From positions 1 through 42,811 of the IMG/VR virus record IMGVR_UViG_3300025310_000222: a DNA stretch of 42,811 nt; one strand, given 5' to 3'. Below, piece after piece: positions 6,643 to 13,905 of this stretch. The position numbers and the translations under genes are program-made. The stretch is from a virus. Position 1 is the first letter of the stretch, and each line of letters opens with the position of its first letter. The notes under the pieces were generated by a model that worked only from the letters and a program-made list of their open reading frames with translations, searched no databases and had not been told where the DNA came from.

Positions 6643-6863
6643 TCGCCACCTCCGTCCGCGTGGCCGATGTGCCACTCGAGGCAGAACTCGCATTTGTAGG
6701 TGTGCATCAGGTGAGCCTTCGACACGCGCTTGCTCCGGAGCAGCTCCGCGAGGGCGGCGCCGGCCGCCGACTCGGACGGGTAACGGTCCTTGCCGAGGCA
6801 GCCGCGCTCAAAGCGCAGCTTGGCTTTGAAGTCCTTCAGGAACGGCATGGCGTGGGCCGTCAC
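6639..6863 (-). CDS. Small protein with C2H2-like motif
   Basis: 74 residues if read from the GTG at 6863, which overlaps the stop of the MuB-like gene (GTGA); the ATG at 6848 is an alternative. The central part is helical (SESAAGAALAELLRSKRVSK). The C-terminal motif YKCEFCLEWHIGH has C-x2-C-x3-H-x2-H spacing, a probable zinc knuckle. It follows MuB directly, a place where Mu-like phages carry small replication accessory genes. Function is not assigned. Confidence 0.6.
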   Translation of the reverse strand: MTAHAMPFLKDFKAKLRFERGCLGKDRYPSESAAGAALAELLRSKRVSKAHLMHTYKCEFCLEWHIGHADGGGE

Positions 6864-7891
6864 GCAACACCGCCCTTCTTGTGTGCCGCAGCGAGTTCCT
6901 TCATGCGTTGAATGGCGAACCACACGCTGCGCGCGCAGATGTAGGTGGACCTGCCCGCGGCCTTGTCCATGCGGCGGGCGGCGAAGGTCTGGCGGAAGTC
7001 CTCGACGGTGGACTCGGCGATGATGTCGTCGATGACCGACTTGGGCGGCTTCCGGCCGAACTCCGCCTCGGCGATCCGCTCGACGTCGTCGCGCACCAGG
7101 CCAGGCAGCACGATGGTGCGCGAGAGCCGCTGGCGCGCCTGCTCGAGGCGCAGGTCGTTGAACAGGTCCTGGACGGCATGCGAGCCGGCGAAGATCAGGC
7201 CGAAGTGCGGCGGCTCGTCAAAGAGCTCGCGCACCGTCTCGATACAGGCGACGCTCAAGTGCTGCGCTTCATCGAGGGCGAGGACGCAGCGGCGGCCGCG
7301 GAGGAAGAACTGGAGCTTACGCAGCAGCTGCGCGATGCTGCCTTTGGTGGGCAGGCCCGCCGCCTTGGCGATCCGGCGCAGGAGCTCGCAGGGCGGCACG
7401 TCCTGCTTGCAGTAAACGTACATCGCGCGGCGGCCATGGCCGTTCTTGTTCGCGTCGACCGTGGCGAGCTCGCGGCACAGCCGCTTCAGCATGAAGCTCT
7501 TACGCGTGCCCGGCGCGCCGTCGAGGCAGTAGGCGTGGCCGTGGTCCACGGCGGAGTAGAACGCCTGGCGCACCTTCTTGAAAGTCGCGTCCTGGTAGAT
7601 CTCGCCGCCGGCGCGCAGGTCCTCGCCGGTGTCGGCCGTGAACTCGTCTATCAGGCCTTTGATGGCGGCGCGGATGTTGGCGGTGTTGGCGGTGTTGCCT
7701 TCGACCCGGACGTTGTAGTGGCCAGAAAGAAAGACCGCGAGCGACGAGCGCGAATAGCCGATGCGGGCGGCGACCTCGGCCGGGGTGAGCCCGGAGTCGT
7801 CCATGAAATTCTGGAGCATGACCCGGGTGTCAGCCTCGCTGGGGATACTGAGTGAGGCTAGTTGCTGACGACGTTGCGCAGTGAGAGCCAT
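6860..7891 (-). CDS. MuB-like AAA+ target-DNA activator for transposition
   Basis: 343 residues. An N-terminal HTH (about residues 32-58: DSGLTPAEVAARIGYSRSSL) precedes the AAA+ core. Walker A is GAPGTRKS at 125-132 and Walker B is CVLALDEAQHL near 202-212, with an arginine-rich sensor region after 245. This is the architecture of Mu B and related transposition ATPases, which bind target DNA in ATP-dependent filaments and stimulate the transposase. The Walker A has Arg before the catalytic Lys, but GxxGxxKS is complete. The ATG at 7891 directly abuts the transposase stop, so the pair is co-translated. Confidence 0.93.
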   Translation of the reverse strand: MALTAQRRQQLASLSIPSEADTRVMLQNFMDDSGLTPAEVAARIGYSRSSLAVFLSGHYNVRVEGNTANTANIRAAIKGLIDEFTADTGEDLRAGGEIYQDATFKKVRQAFYSAVDHGHAYCLDGAPGTRKSFMLKRLCRELATVDANKNGHGRRAMYVYCKQDVPPCELLRRIAKAAGLPTKGSIAQLLRKLQFFLRGRRCVLALDEAQHLSVACIETVRELFDEPPHFGLIFAGSHAVQDLFNDLRLEQARQRLSRTIVLPGLVRDDVERIAEAEFGRKPPKSVIDDIIAESTVEDFRQTFAARRMDKAAGRSTYICARSVWFAIQRMKELAAAHKKGGVA

Positions 7892-9877
7892 CTATCCTTG
7901 TTCCTCCTGGATCAACCAGCCGAGATTGCGTTCCGCGACTTCTTCGGGGCCCGCGGCGCTACGGACAGTGGCCCCACCCACCGCCGCGGCGAGCGGCAGT
8001 GCCCGAACGATCTCAACGTCCTCGGGGCGCGGCTGCGTCGCCGCCGTGATGCCGGCGCGGCCGCTGATCAACTGCAGCGGCGTGGGCGTCCCGGCCTGGA
8101 TCGAGCGGATCGCGCTCATGACGTTGCGGCGCATCCCGCGGCGGAACTGCTGGATCTTCTTGACCTCTTCCATCGAACGGTTCAGGCCCTGGGCGACGAG
8201 CTGCTGCGACACCAGGCGGAACAGGACGCCGTCCGCGCCGTAGGCCACGGCCTCGCTCACGTCATCGGGGTCGACCGCGACAGTGATGGTCTGGCCGTTG
8301 AGCTGATAGAGGCGCGCCTGCGCTTCCTGATCGGCGCCCTCGAAGATCCCGGTCAGCAGCTGGACCGTGGCGTTGCGCACGATGCGCTGCTCGCGATCGT
8401 TCCAGAAGAGTTCCTTCAGCTCCCGGACATCGACCTTGACGCGCTTGTCTTCGGGCAGGAGTTGATTGAAGACGTCCATCGGCGTCCGCCGGCGCATGCC
8501 GTGGCCGGAATGCTCACGCTCGTAGTTGAACCATTCGTTCCAGTAGAAGCCGATCTGGATGCCGTGACTGGCCGGCGGCAGCGGAGTGCGCTCGAGCTTG
8601 CCTTCAAGGAAAAGCTTGTGCTGCTTCAGCGCGACCGCGCAGGAGTCCGGCCGCCGATCGGGCCGTTGGCCGGCATAGGCGCCGCCGAAGTACTTGTCGA
8701 GCCGCTTGGACTGGATGCTGAAGTAGGACTCGATCAACTTGGACTGCGGGTGCCGCGGCTCGCAGTAGCGGACCTTGATGCCGAGCCGTTGCAGCAGCCC
8801 TTCCCCGCGAGGGTCCATCGGGACGCGGCCAGCGTCATCGAGGCCGAGCGGTGCCTCGTTCGCATGCAGCGCGCCCTTGCCGATCTTGCGGTAGTCCTTC
8901 CCGTTGTCGACGTAGAACTCCTTGGGGACACCGTAGCGGCTGATCGCCGCGCGCAGCGCACTGGCAATGGTGCGGGAGCTGGGGCTGGCCGAGAAGGCGC
9001 TGCCCACGATGGCGCGCGTCCGCATGTCCTCGATGGCGGTCTCCCAGATCCGCATCCACGCGAGCTTGGGTTTGGTGGTGAAGCAGTCGTTGAAGAAGAA
9101 GACGTCATGGATGCGGTGGTCGGAGACCCAGACGTCATTGGGCAGCAGCCCGATCTCGTAATCGCGGCGCACGTAGGGCGCGTGCTTCTGATCGAACTGC
9201 CCTTTCGGCAGGACCGCGGCGTCGCGCGCGACAGCCGGCATCTGCGTAGCGAGGAAAGCGCGCAGGGTGCTCTCGCTCGGCGGCTGCGAACCGTGGTTGA
9301 CATTGCCGCGCCACCAGATCTTCAGCTCGTCATAGATGTTGGTGATGTTCAGGTTGCGCGTGTAGAGGCTGAGCACGAACTTCGCCGCCTCCGGGTGCTT
9401 CTTGAAGGCGCGCGACTGGCCGCGGTCCGAGCGCGTGCCCGACAGCGCCACCAGGCCCCCGCCCTTGAAGTAGCGCGTGTAGCGCTTCCAGAGACCGCGA
9501 GAGGTGACTCCGTAGCGCGGCGCTAGCCACTTGGCGTAATCGTCGGAGCTGCGCACCGGCCGGCCATCGTCGAACTTCAGGTCCAGCTTCTCGCCATCGA
9601 CCCAGCGCTTCAGCTTGTGCACCGGCTCGAACCGCTTCCTCGCCTTAGCCTCGAGCTTTTCGGAGACGATCGCCTTCGGCGCCGGCGCCGCGGCCAGCGG
9701 GACCAAGGCGAAATCCTTCGCGTATCTGACCTGCGCTTCGGCCGGCAGAGACTCGAGGGCGTACTGCGAGCGGCCGTCGACCTCGCGCCACTCAAGCTTC
9801 GGCTTCATGCGGCGGATGTGGCGCGCGGTCCAGCCGGTGAGCTGCGCGACCTGGTCGGTAGTGAGCCAGGTCTTCAC
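7892..9877 (-). CDS. MuA-like DDE transposase
   Basis: 661 residues, near the length of Mu A (663). The N-terminus is a short winged-helix/HTH (TTDQVAQLTGWTARHIRRMK), as expected for end or enhancer binding. The catalytic core has Asp253 in DVWVSDHRIHDV, Asp324 in FYVDNGKDYR and Glu383 in SKLIESYFS, spaced like D269-D336-E392 of Mu A. A beta-barrel-like and basic C-terminal region follows (EREHSGHGMRRRTPMDVF and beyond). It cuts the phage ends and joins them to target DNA for integration and replicative transposition. The start overlaps the Zn-ribbon gene by ATGA. Confidence 0.96.
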   Translation of the reverse strand: MKTWLTTDQVAQLTGWTARHIRRMKPKLEWREVDGRSQYALESLPAEAQVRYAKDFALVPLAAAPAPKAIVSEKLEAKARKRFEPVHKLKRWVDGEKLDLKFDDGRPVRSSDDYAKWLAPRYGVTSRGLWKRYTRYFKGGGLVALSGTRSDRGQSRAFKKHPEAAKFVLSLYTRNLNITNIYDELKIWWRGNVNHGSQPPSESTLRAFLATQMPAVARDAAVLPKGQFDQKHAPYVRRDYEIGLLPNDVWVSDHRIHDVFFFNDCFTTKPKLAWMRIWETAIEDMRTRAIVGSAFSASPSSRTIASALRAAISRYGVPKEFYVDNGKDYRKIGKGALHANEAPLGLDDAGRVPMDPRGEGLLQRLGIKVRYCEPRHPQSKLIESYFSIQSKRLDKYFGGAYAGQRPDRRPDSCAVALKQHKLFLEGKLERTPLPPASHGIQIGFYWNEWFNYEREHSGHGMRRRTPMDVFNQLLPEDKRVKVDVRELKELFWNDREQRIVRNATVQLLTGIFEGADQEAQARLYQLNGQTITVAVDPDDVSEAVAYGADGVLFRLVSQQLVAQGLNRSMEEVKKIQQFRRGMRRNVMSAIRSIQAGTPTPLQLISGRAGITAATQPRPEDVEIVRALPLAAAVGGATVRSAAGPEEVAERNLGWLIQEEQG

Positions 9878-10125
9878 GGGCGGCCTCCCTGGATGTGTTC
9901 GAGGGCGCGCTGGACCGCGGCGACAACCTGGCGCAGGGACTTGAAGGTGACGGGCTCGGCGTCAAGCCCGGCGAGGCAGCCGGCGCAGAGATGACAAACA
10001 CCGGAGTAGCCGCGGCTGCGGAACGCCCCGAGAAGGCCGGTGAAGGTAAGCGGTCGCAGCGTGACGCTGAGGGCGAGGACGCCCGTAGCAGCGCCGCAGC
10101 CGGAACAGGTGACAGGCCGACTCAC
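9874..10125 (-). CDS. Small zinc-ribbon protein upstream of transposase
   Basis: 83 residues with CSGCG near residue 7 and a CHLCAGC cluster near residue 44, followed by a helix (SLRQVVAAVQRALEHI). Four or five Cys suit a zinc ribbon. It is coupled by 4-base overlaps to the regulator upstream and the transposase downstream, so it is made together with MuA. It could be a transposition cofactor or regulator; this is inferred from position only. Confidence 0.65.
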   Translation of the reverse strand: MSRPVTCSGCGAATGVLALSVTLRPLTFTGLLGAFRSRGYSGVCHLCAGCLAGLDAEPVTFKSLRQVVAAVQRALEHIQGGRP

Positions 10126-10526
10126 TGGGCGACCTCGTCAGAGCAGGCCCCGCCTGCTTCGACTTTACGAATCTCGGCGAGAAGGGCCAGCCTTATCCGC
10201 TCCGAGCGCATGTGGCCGGTGGCGACGCGCCTCACGGTGGAACGAGCGACACCGAGTTGCTTTGCAACGCGCGCGGCGAGACCGATGTAGCTATTGGAGC
10301 GCCGGAGGAGTTGATCGTCTGGGGAGTCTCCGGCCGGTGCTTCTGGAGTGGGGGTGGTGGTAGCCAGTTCAGCAAGCCAGTGGTCGATACAACCATGGAT
10401 CTCGCGGATGCGCTTCTGGCAGGCAGCCAATTCTTCAGAAGCAAAAACGATCGAATAAAGGAGCTGCTGGCGGCGAACGTCGGGTTCAGCCTTGGCGTAC
10501 ACACGGAGCGGGGCGGTGGGCTTCAT
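10122..10526 (-). CDS. HTH regulator, paralogue of the Cro/Ner-like protein
   Basis: 134 residues. The C-terminal half (about 84-125) is a helix-turn-helix: ARVAKQLGVARSTVRRVATG, then HMRSERIRLALLAEIRKVE. This aligns closely with residues 24-62 of the 73-residue protein at 10985-11206, including the RVAK, S, V, R-S-x-R-I and LLAEIRK/LVAELRR positions, so one arose from the other. The N-terminal half is helical with paired Cys/His (CQKRIREIHGCIDHW). DNA binding at the early control region is likely. Confidence 0.7.
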   Translation of the reverse strand: MKPTAPLRVYAKAEPDVRRQQLLYSIVFASEELAACQKRIREIHGCIDHWLAELATTTPTPEAPAGDSPDDQLLRRSNSYIGLAARVAKQLGVARSTVRRVATGHMRSERIRLALLAEIRKVEAGGACSDEVAQ

Positions 10527-10945
10527 AGAGCGCCTCCTAGCTTTTGGGTGAGTTCAGCAACTTTCTTTTCGGCGCTCTGGCGGATAAAGAACTGACGGCC
10601 GAGCTCCAGCAGGTGGACCTCGTCCTGGGTGATGAGGCGGAGGCCGGAGCGCTCGGCGAGGACGGCGAGCAAGGACCAGTCGCCGGTGACCTGACAGAAG
10701 GCGCGGGCGAAGGCCAGGGGGAAGCGGTGCTTCTCCTGCGAGTCCGCGGTGAAGGCGTTGAAGGTGCGCAGGGTGACCGGACGCTGAAGCAGTTCCTCCA
10801 TCTCTTCGGCGATCTGGGCGCGGCTCTTAGGGGAGCGTTTACAGATGTCAGTGATGAGGCCGCGGACCAGCGCGTCGTCATCGAAGGCGCCGGAGGCAGC
10901 GGCCTCAGTGTGGATTTTTTGTGCGTCCTTACCCATCGACATCAT
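10523..10945 (-). CDS. Phage regulator, possibly CII-like
   Basis: 140 residues from the ATG at 10945; ATG 10936 or GTG 10972 are possible alternatives. It is helical, with a segment like phage regulatory CII/CP76 proteins: ITDICKRSPKSRAQIAEEME near residue 30 and LAFARAFCQVTGDWSLLAVL near residue 77, then a C-terminal coiled helix (SAEKKVAELTQKLGG). The RAQIAEEME stretch could be the HTH. It lies second in the early operon, where a delayed regulator would fit. Family assignment is tentative. Confidence 0.55.
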   Translation of the reverse strand: MMSMGKDAQKIHTEAAASGAFDDDALVRGLITDICKRSPKSRAQIAEEMEELLQRPVTLRTFNAFTADSQEKHRFPLAFARAFCQVTGDWSLLAVLAERSGLRLITQDEVHLLELGRQFFIRQSAEKKVAELTQKLGGAL

Positions 10946-10984
10946 CCCTGCCCTGCACCTACCGTGGTGCACGCTATGTCACGC

Positions 10985-11206
10985 TCAAGCAGCATCTTCG
11001 TCCGCAAACTTTTCGATCTCGCGCTCGATCCGGCGCAGTTCGGCCACGAGGGCGGCATCAATCCGCTTCGACCGCTTCCTCCCGTTGGCGACGTTGCATA
11101 CGATGGTCGGCGACACCTTCAGCCGCTTCGCGACCCTGGAGTAAAGGCCTTTGTAAAGTCGCGCCCGCATGCGGAGCACTTTGGTAGGATTGGGGTTCAA
11201 AACCAT
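10985..11206 (-). CDS. Cro/Ner-like HTH protein, first early gene
   Basis: 73 residues, basic, with a helix-turn-helix SRVAKRLKVSPTIVCNVANG at about 22-41 and a basic C-terminal helix (RIDAALVAELRRIEREIEKF). It is the first gene of the leftward operon, divergent from the repressor, exactly where Mu places ner and lambda-like phages place cro. It probably shuts down the repressor promoter and tunes early transcription. The ATG at 11206 has GAGG only two bases upstream and lies within a GGTT/AACC symmetric element that may be an operator. Confidence 0.75.
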   Translation of the reverse strand: MVLNPNPTKVLRMRARLYKGLYSRVAKRLKVSPTIVCNVANGRKRSKRIDAALVAELRRIEREIEKFADEDAA

Positions 11207-11210
11207 AACC
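11194..11210. promoter_or_regulatory. Candidate operator overlapping the Cro-like start
   Basis: The 17 bases GGTTCAAAACCATAACC contain GGTT-CAA-AACC and a second AACC. The element covers the start codon of the Cro-like gene and lies between the divergent promoters, so a bound repressor or Cro dimer could block both. It is short, and no second copy was found nearby, so it is only a candidate. Confidence 0.3.
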
Positions 11211-11226
11211 TCACGACCACGGCAGG

Positions 11227-11253
11227 ATATTATTTGGCTAATCAGACTGTCAA
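11227..11253 (-). promoter_or_regulatory. Early leftward promoter (sigma70-like)
   Basis: On the minus strand a perfect TTGACA (11253-11248) is followed after 15 bases by TAATAT (11232-11227, 4 of 6 matches to TATAAT). The spacer is two bases shorter than ideal. The local sequence is AT-rich against a GC-rich background. It points at the first early gene 21 bases further on and overlaps the proposed start of the repressor, which fits mutual control. Confidence 0.5.
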
Positions 11254-11923
11254 GAAAAAAATAAGCGAAATAGACACTGCCGAATTGCCCCAGAGAATCA
11301 AGGGGTTACGGAAGGCTCTAGGCATCACTCAGCGACAGCTGGCGGAGGGACTGTCGGTAAGCCAGGGGGCCGTCGCGCAATGGGAGGGTGGAGATGTCAT
11401 CCCGGAGACAAAGCACCTCTCCCGCATGGCGCAACTGGGCGGCATCGATGACGAGTTGAGGGCCTGGCTCCTCGCCGCCGCGGGCGTTAAGGTCCCAGAG
11501 TCCGCTGACGATGAAGGTCAGATGCTGCGAATCCCGCTGTTCAGGGACGCAGTGGCCGCAGGGAGCGCACGCGTGATCGATGAGTCTGAACATGAATGGC
11601 TCAGCGTTCCTCGCAACCTAATGCAGGGCGGAAAGATCGTGGCGCTGTGGGTCAAAGGCGACTCGATGTATCCGCTGATCATGACTGGGCACCTGGTGTT
11701 CGTCGACATCGCCGACCGGGATCCACATAAACTCGTGGAGAAGATGGTCGCGGCGCGCGAAGGAAACGGTGTCACGATCAAGTGGCTGAGGAGAGATGGG
11801 AACCTTTTTGTCCTCGTGCCTCAGCGAACCTCCCGCAACAATCCGGTGCGCGTGTTTAAAGCTGGGGACGACGTTGGAATCGTGGGCCGCGTGGTGAAAT
11901 GGATCGGCGAGCCGCCGAAGTAG
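11234..11923 (+). CDS. Prophage repressor, XRE HTH plus S24 self-cleaving peptidase
   Basis: The coding frame is open from further upstream, but no ATG precedes the HTH. The best start is TTG at 11234 after AGGA (11224-11227), giving 229 residues; TTG near 11284 is an alternative. Residues 20-75 are an XRE helix-turn-helix (LRKALGITQRQLAEGLSVSQ). The C-terminal half is a LexA/CI-type S24 peptidase: Ser144 in VKGDSMYP and Lys183 in GVTIKWLRRDG, spaced like LexA's Ser-Lys dyad. The Ala-Gly bond in AVAAGSA (109-110) is the expected cleavage site. It keeps the early operon silent and should be inactivated by RecA during SOS. The weak TTG start suits low expression. Confidence 0.9.
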   Translation: MANQTVKKKISEIDTAELPQRIKGLRKALGITQRQLAEGLSVSQGAVAQWEGGDVIPETKHLSRMAQLGGIDDELRAWLLAAAGVKVPESADDEGQMLRIPLFRDAVAAGSARVIDESEHEWLSVPRNLMQGGKIVALWVKGDSMYPLIMTGHLVFVDIADRDPHKLVEKMVAAREGNGVTIKWLRRDGNLFVLVPQRTSRNNPVRVFKAGDDVGIVGRVVKWIGEPPK

Positions 11924-11934
11924 GAGGTCCCCCG

Positions 11935-13002
11935 ATGGGTCGCATAGCCGTCGCAGTTCTGCTGCTGTTGTGTGTAGCCGCACAAGGCCAGACGAGAGAA
12001 GAGAAACGGCGCCTCAATGAAGAGCGGAAGGCCGCGGAGCGCCGCGAGAAGCAGGCGAAGAAAGACGCGGAACTGAAGCGAAAACAGGAGGCGTGGGAGG
12101 CTGAGCATCACCGCCGGCAGCAAACGCTCTATGCATACGAGCAGCGGCGGTTCTCGTGCGGCGGCGGCGCTCGAGTGGACATCGCTGCTTCTGCTGAACA
12201 GGTAAAAGCGGAGCTGGTCTCCCGGTACACGAAAGCGGGGTTCGCCATCTCGTCGGACAGCACATTCCAAGTCGCCTTCATGCGAGACCAGGCGGCCCAG
12301 CGAAACTTCTGGGGCTACCTGCTGTTCGGCGAGAACCTCCCCAACCACTACAAGCTCGGAGTGCAATTCTCGATGTCACCGAAAGAGGGCGGGGTCACGG
12401 CCTCCGGGATATCAGAGGCTTACGTGCAGGACGGATACGGCCGCACCACGCGCTACGCGTTGGGCGAGGACCGCGAGGCTAGCGACCAACTGTGCACCGC
12501 GCTTCTGGAAGTCAAGGCGAAGGTGGAGAAGGAGGCCGTAGCCGCCGCGGAGGCGCAGGCCGCGCAGGATGCAGTGAAACGCGCCCTAGAGGAGCAGGAA
12601 TCCGCGTCGCGCGAAGTGGCTAAGGCCCGGAAGGAGTTCGCGGAGCTGAGCGAAGAAGCTCTGGATTACCTGAACGCTGCCATGGCCGAGGTGAAGTCAG
12701 CCGAAGTGATCTACAAGATGGAATTCTCAAAGGCGCGTGACAGCGTGAACAAGGCGCGACGCGCCGCTTCAGAGCCGGATCAACAAGGGATGGCCGAGAC
12801 GCTGGCAGGCTTACTGTCGACTGTAGAGGAGTGCCGTCGGGTCAACGGGCCGCGGACCGCGGCTGCGTTCAAGCAAACCAAGGACGGGTTCACAGGCGCG
12901 GAAGCAAGAGCCCGGCATCAACTCCAAGGTCTACGAGAAGCCCCAACGAGTCCAGCGCCGAAACTAGTGCCGGCAATCGGCACCGTGAGTGAGCGCCCGT
13001 AA
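11935..13002 (+). CDS. Secreted coiled-coil protein downstream of repressor (candidate lysogeny gene)
   Basis: 355 residues, ATG at 11935 with TAGGAGG 6-7 bases upstream, 11 bases after the repressor stop. The N-terminus is a Sec signal peptide (MGRIAVAVLLLLCVAAQGQT), then a highly charged helix (REEKRRLNEERKAAERREKQ...), a globular region (about 75-195, with paired aromatics and a Cys at each end), and a long Ala/Glu coiled coil (about 198-300). Being in the same transcript as the repressor, it is likely made in the lysogen and exported, as expected of a lysogenic-conversion gene. No specific family was recognised. Confidence 0.7.
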   Translation: MGRIAVAVLLLLCVAAQGQTREEKRRLNEERKAAERREKQAKKDAELKRKQEAWEAEHHRRQQTLYAYEQRRFSCGGGARVDIAASAEQVKAELVSRYTKAGFAISSDSTFQVAFMRDQAAQRNFWGYLLFGENLPNHYKLGVQFSMSPKEGGVTASGISEAYVQDGYGRTTRYALGEDREASDQLCTALLEVKAKVEKEAVAAAEAQAAQDAVKRALEEQESASREVAKARKEFAELSEEALDYLNAAMAEVKSAEVIYKMEFSKARDSVNKARRAASEPDQQGMAETLAGLLSTVEECRRVNGPRTAAAFKQTKDGFTGAEARARHQLQGLREAPTSPAPKLVPAIGTVSERP

Positions 13003-13204
13003 ACAAGCAGCGCTGGCGCGGATCCGCGGCAAGTTCCTGCTCAGCTACGACGACTGCCCGGAGGTCCGGGATCTGGCCCGGCGCCATCGCTTCCAGGTAC
13101 GGCCGGTGTCGGTGCTGTACACCCTGGCGGCCAAGGGCGGGCCAAAGCGGGTGCGGGAGCTGCTGATCGCCAACTATCCCCTTGCGCGGCGCGGCCGCGG
13201 ATGA
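12989..13204 (+). pseudogene. C-terminal remnant of a D12-class (Dam-like) DNA adenine methyltransferase
   Basis: The 71-residue frame reads GKFLLSYDDCPEVRDLARRH and then VRPVSVLYTLA...VRELLIANY. This matches the last section of Dam-like D12-class methylases, where GKFLLSxND-x-PEVR, a strand and a terminal REVLI/LLI segment follow the catalytic part. The SAM-binding and DPPY parts that should lie upstream are missing; that space holds the end of the secreted coiled-coil gene. No ribosome-binding site is obvious. I therefore read it as a decayed remnant rather than an active enzyme, though a short protein could still be made. Confidence 0.65.
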
Positions 13205-13243
13205 GAGGATAGGCGTCACATTTGGGAAGCCCGGAAAGCCAGC

Positions 13244-13275
13244 AGGCCCGCCGCGAAGGCGGGCCTTGGTTTTTG
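13244..13275 (+). terminator. Intrinsic terminator
   Basis: A perfect 9-bp stem (AGGCCCGCC / GGCGGGCCT) with a 5-base loop GCGAA at 13244-13266 is followed by TGGTTTTT. It is a strong rho-independent terminator closing the repressor-secreted protein-Dam remnant unit before the second methyltransferase remnant. Confidence 0.85.
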
Positions 13276-13292
13276 GACCATAACGGGAAAAT

Positions 13293-13321
13293 TTGCACAA
13301 TCTGAGGTGCAGTGGTAGGGT
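13293..13321 (+). promoter_or_regulatory. Candidate promoter before methyltransferase remnant
   Basis: TTGCAC (13293-13298), a 17-base spacer and TAGGGT (13316-13321) form a moderate sigma70-like promoter, placed between the terminator and the ATG at 13349. The flanking AAAATTTG is AT-rich against a GC-rich background. Any transcript would continue into the fibre genes. Confidence 0.4.
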
Positions 13322-13348
13322 ATTCGGCCTCCCCCTGAAGGCTGCCCT

Positions 13349-13876
13349 ATGAACCACCTATTTTACGGTGACAATCTGGACGTGTTGCGTCGGCACATTG
13401 ATGACGAGAGCGTCGACCTCGTCTACCTGGACCCGCCCTTCAACAGCAACCAGGACTACAACGTCCTGTTCGCCGAGCATGACGGTACGCCATCCTCCGC
13501 GCAAATCGTGGCCTTCGAAGACACCTGGAAGTGGAGCACGGAAGCTGCCGCGGCCTGTGAATCGGTGATCGAGGGCGGCGGCCGCCTGGCAGAAGTGATG
13601 ATTGCCTTCAGGACCTTTCTCGGCACCAGCGACATGATGGCTTACCTCGCGATGATGGCGCCTCGCCTTTCCGCATTGCATGATGTGCTGAAGCCGACCG
13701 GATCGCTGTACCTGCATTGCGATCCAACCGCGAGCCATTACCTTAAGCTACTGCTCGACGCGGTGTTCCGGCCCGAGCAGTTCACGAATGAGGTGACCTG
13801 GAAAAGGACCAGCGCGCACAGCAGCGCGAAACAGCATTCAAACAAAATAGAACATTTAGAACAGATGAAACACTGA
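13349..13876 (+). pseudogene. N-terminal fragment of a type III Mod-like N6/N4 DNA methyltransferase
   Basis: 175 residues. The start MNHLFYGDNLDVLRRHID, the catalytic motif IV DLVYLDPPFNSNQDYNVLF (DPPF), and LKPTGSLYLHCDPTASHYLK are hallmarks of the beta-class site-specific methyltransferases whose members run to several hundred residues. The match stops after VTWKRTSAHSSAK. The last residues (about QHSNKIEHLEQMKH) are encoded by an AT-rich 33-base repeat and unrelated DNA. The C-terminal SAM-binding and target-recognition parts are missing, so it is a truncated, presumably inactive gene, cut at the edge of the fibre cassette. Confidence 0.8.
13841..13873 (+). repeat. AT-rich direct repeat, left copy
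   Basis: Begins AACAAAATAGAACA, identical over 14 bases to 19093-19106, and matches 27 of 33 bases over the whole unit. It contains tandem TAGAACA heptamers. It forms the aberrant 3' end of the methyltransferase fragment and marks the left edge of the fibre cassette. Confidence 0.7.
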
Positions 13877-13905
13877 AAAACGAGCGGCTGATACAGAGTC
13901 GCGGT

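Noticed and set aside
7862-9526. Plus-strand ORF of 554 codons
   Set aside because: Antisense to the MuA-like transposase, whose catalytic residues and codon use are clear.
10544-11233. N-terminal 230 codons of the open frame containing the repressor
   Set aside because: This part is antisense to two early regulators and matches no domain; the repressor begins near its HTH.
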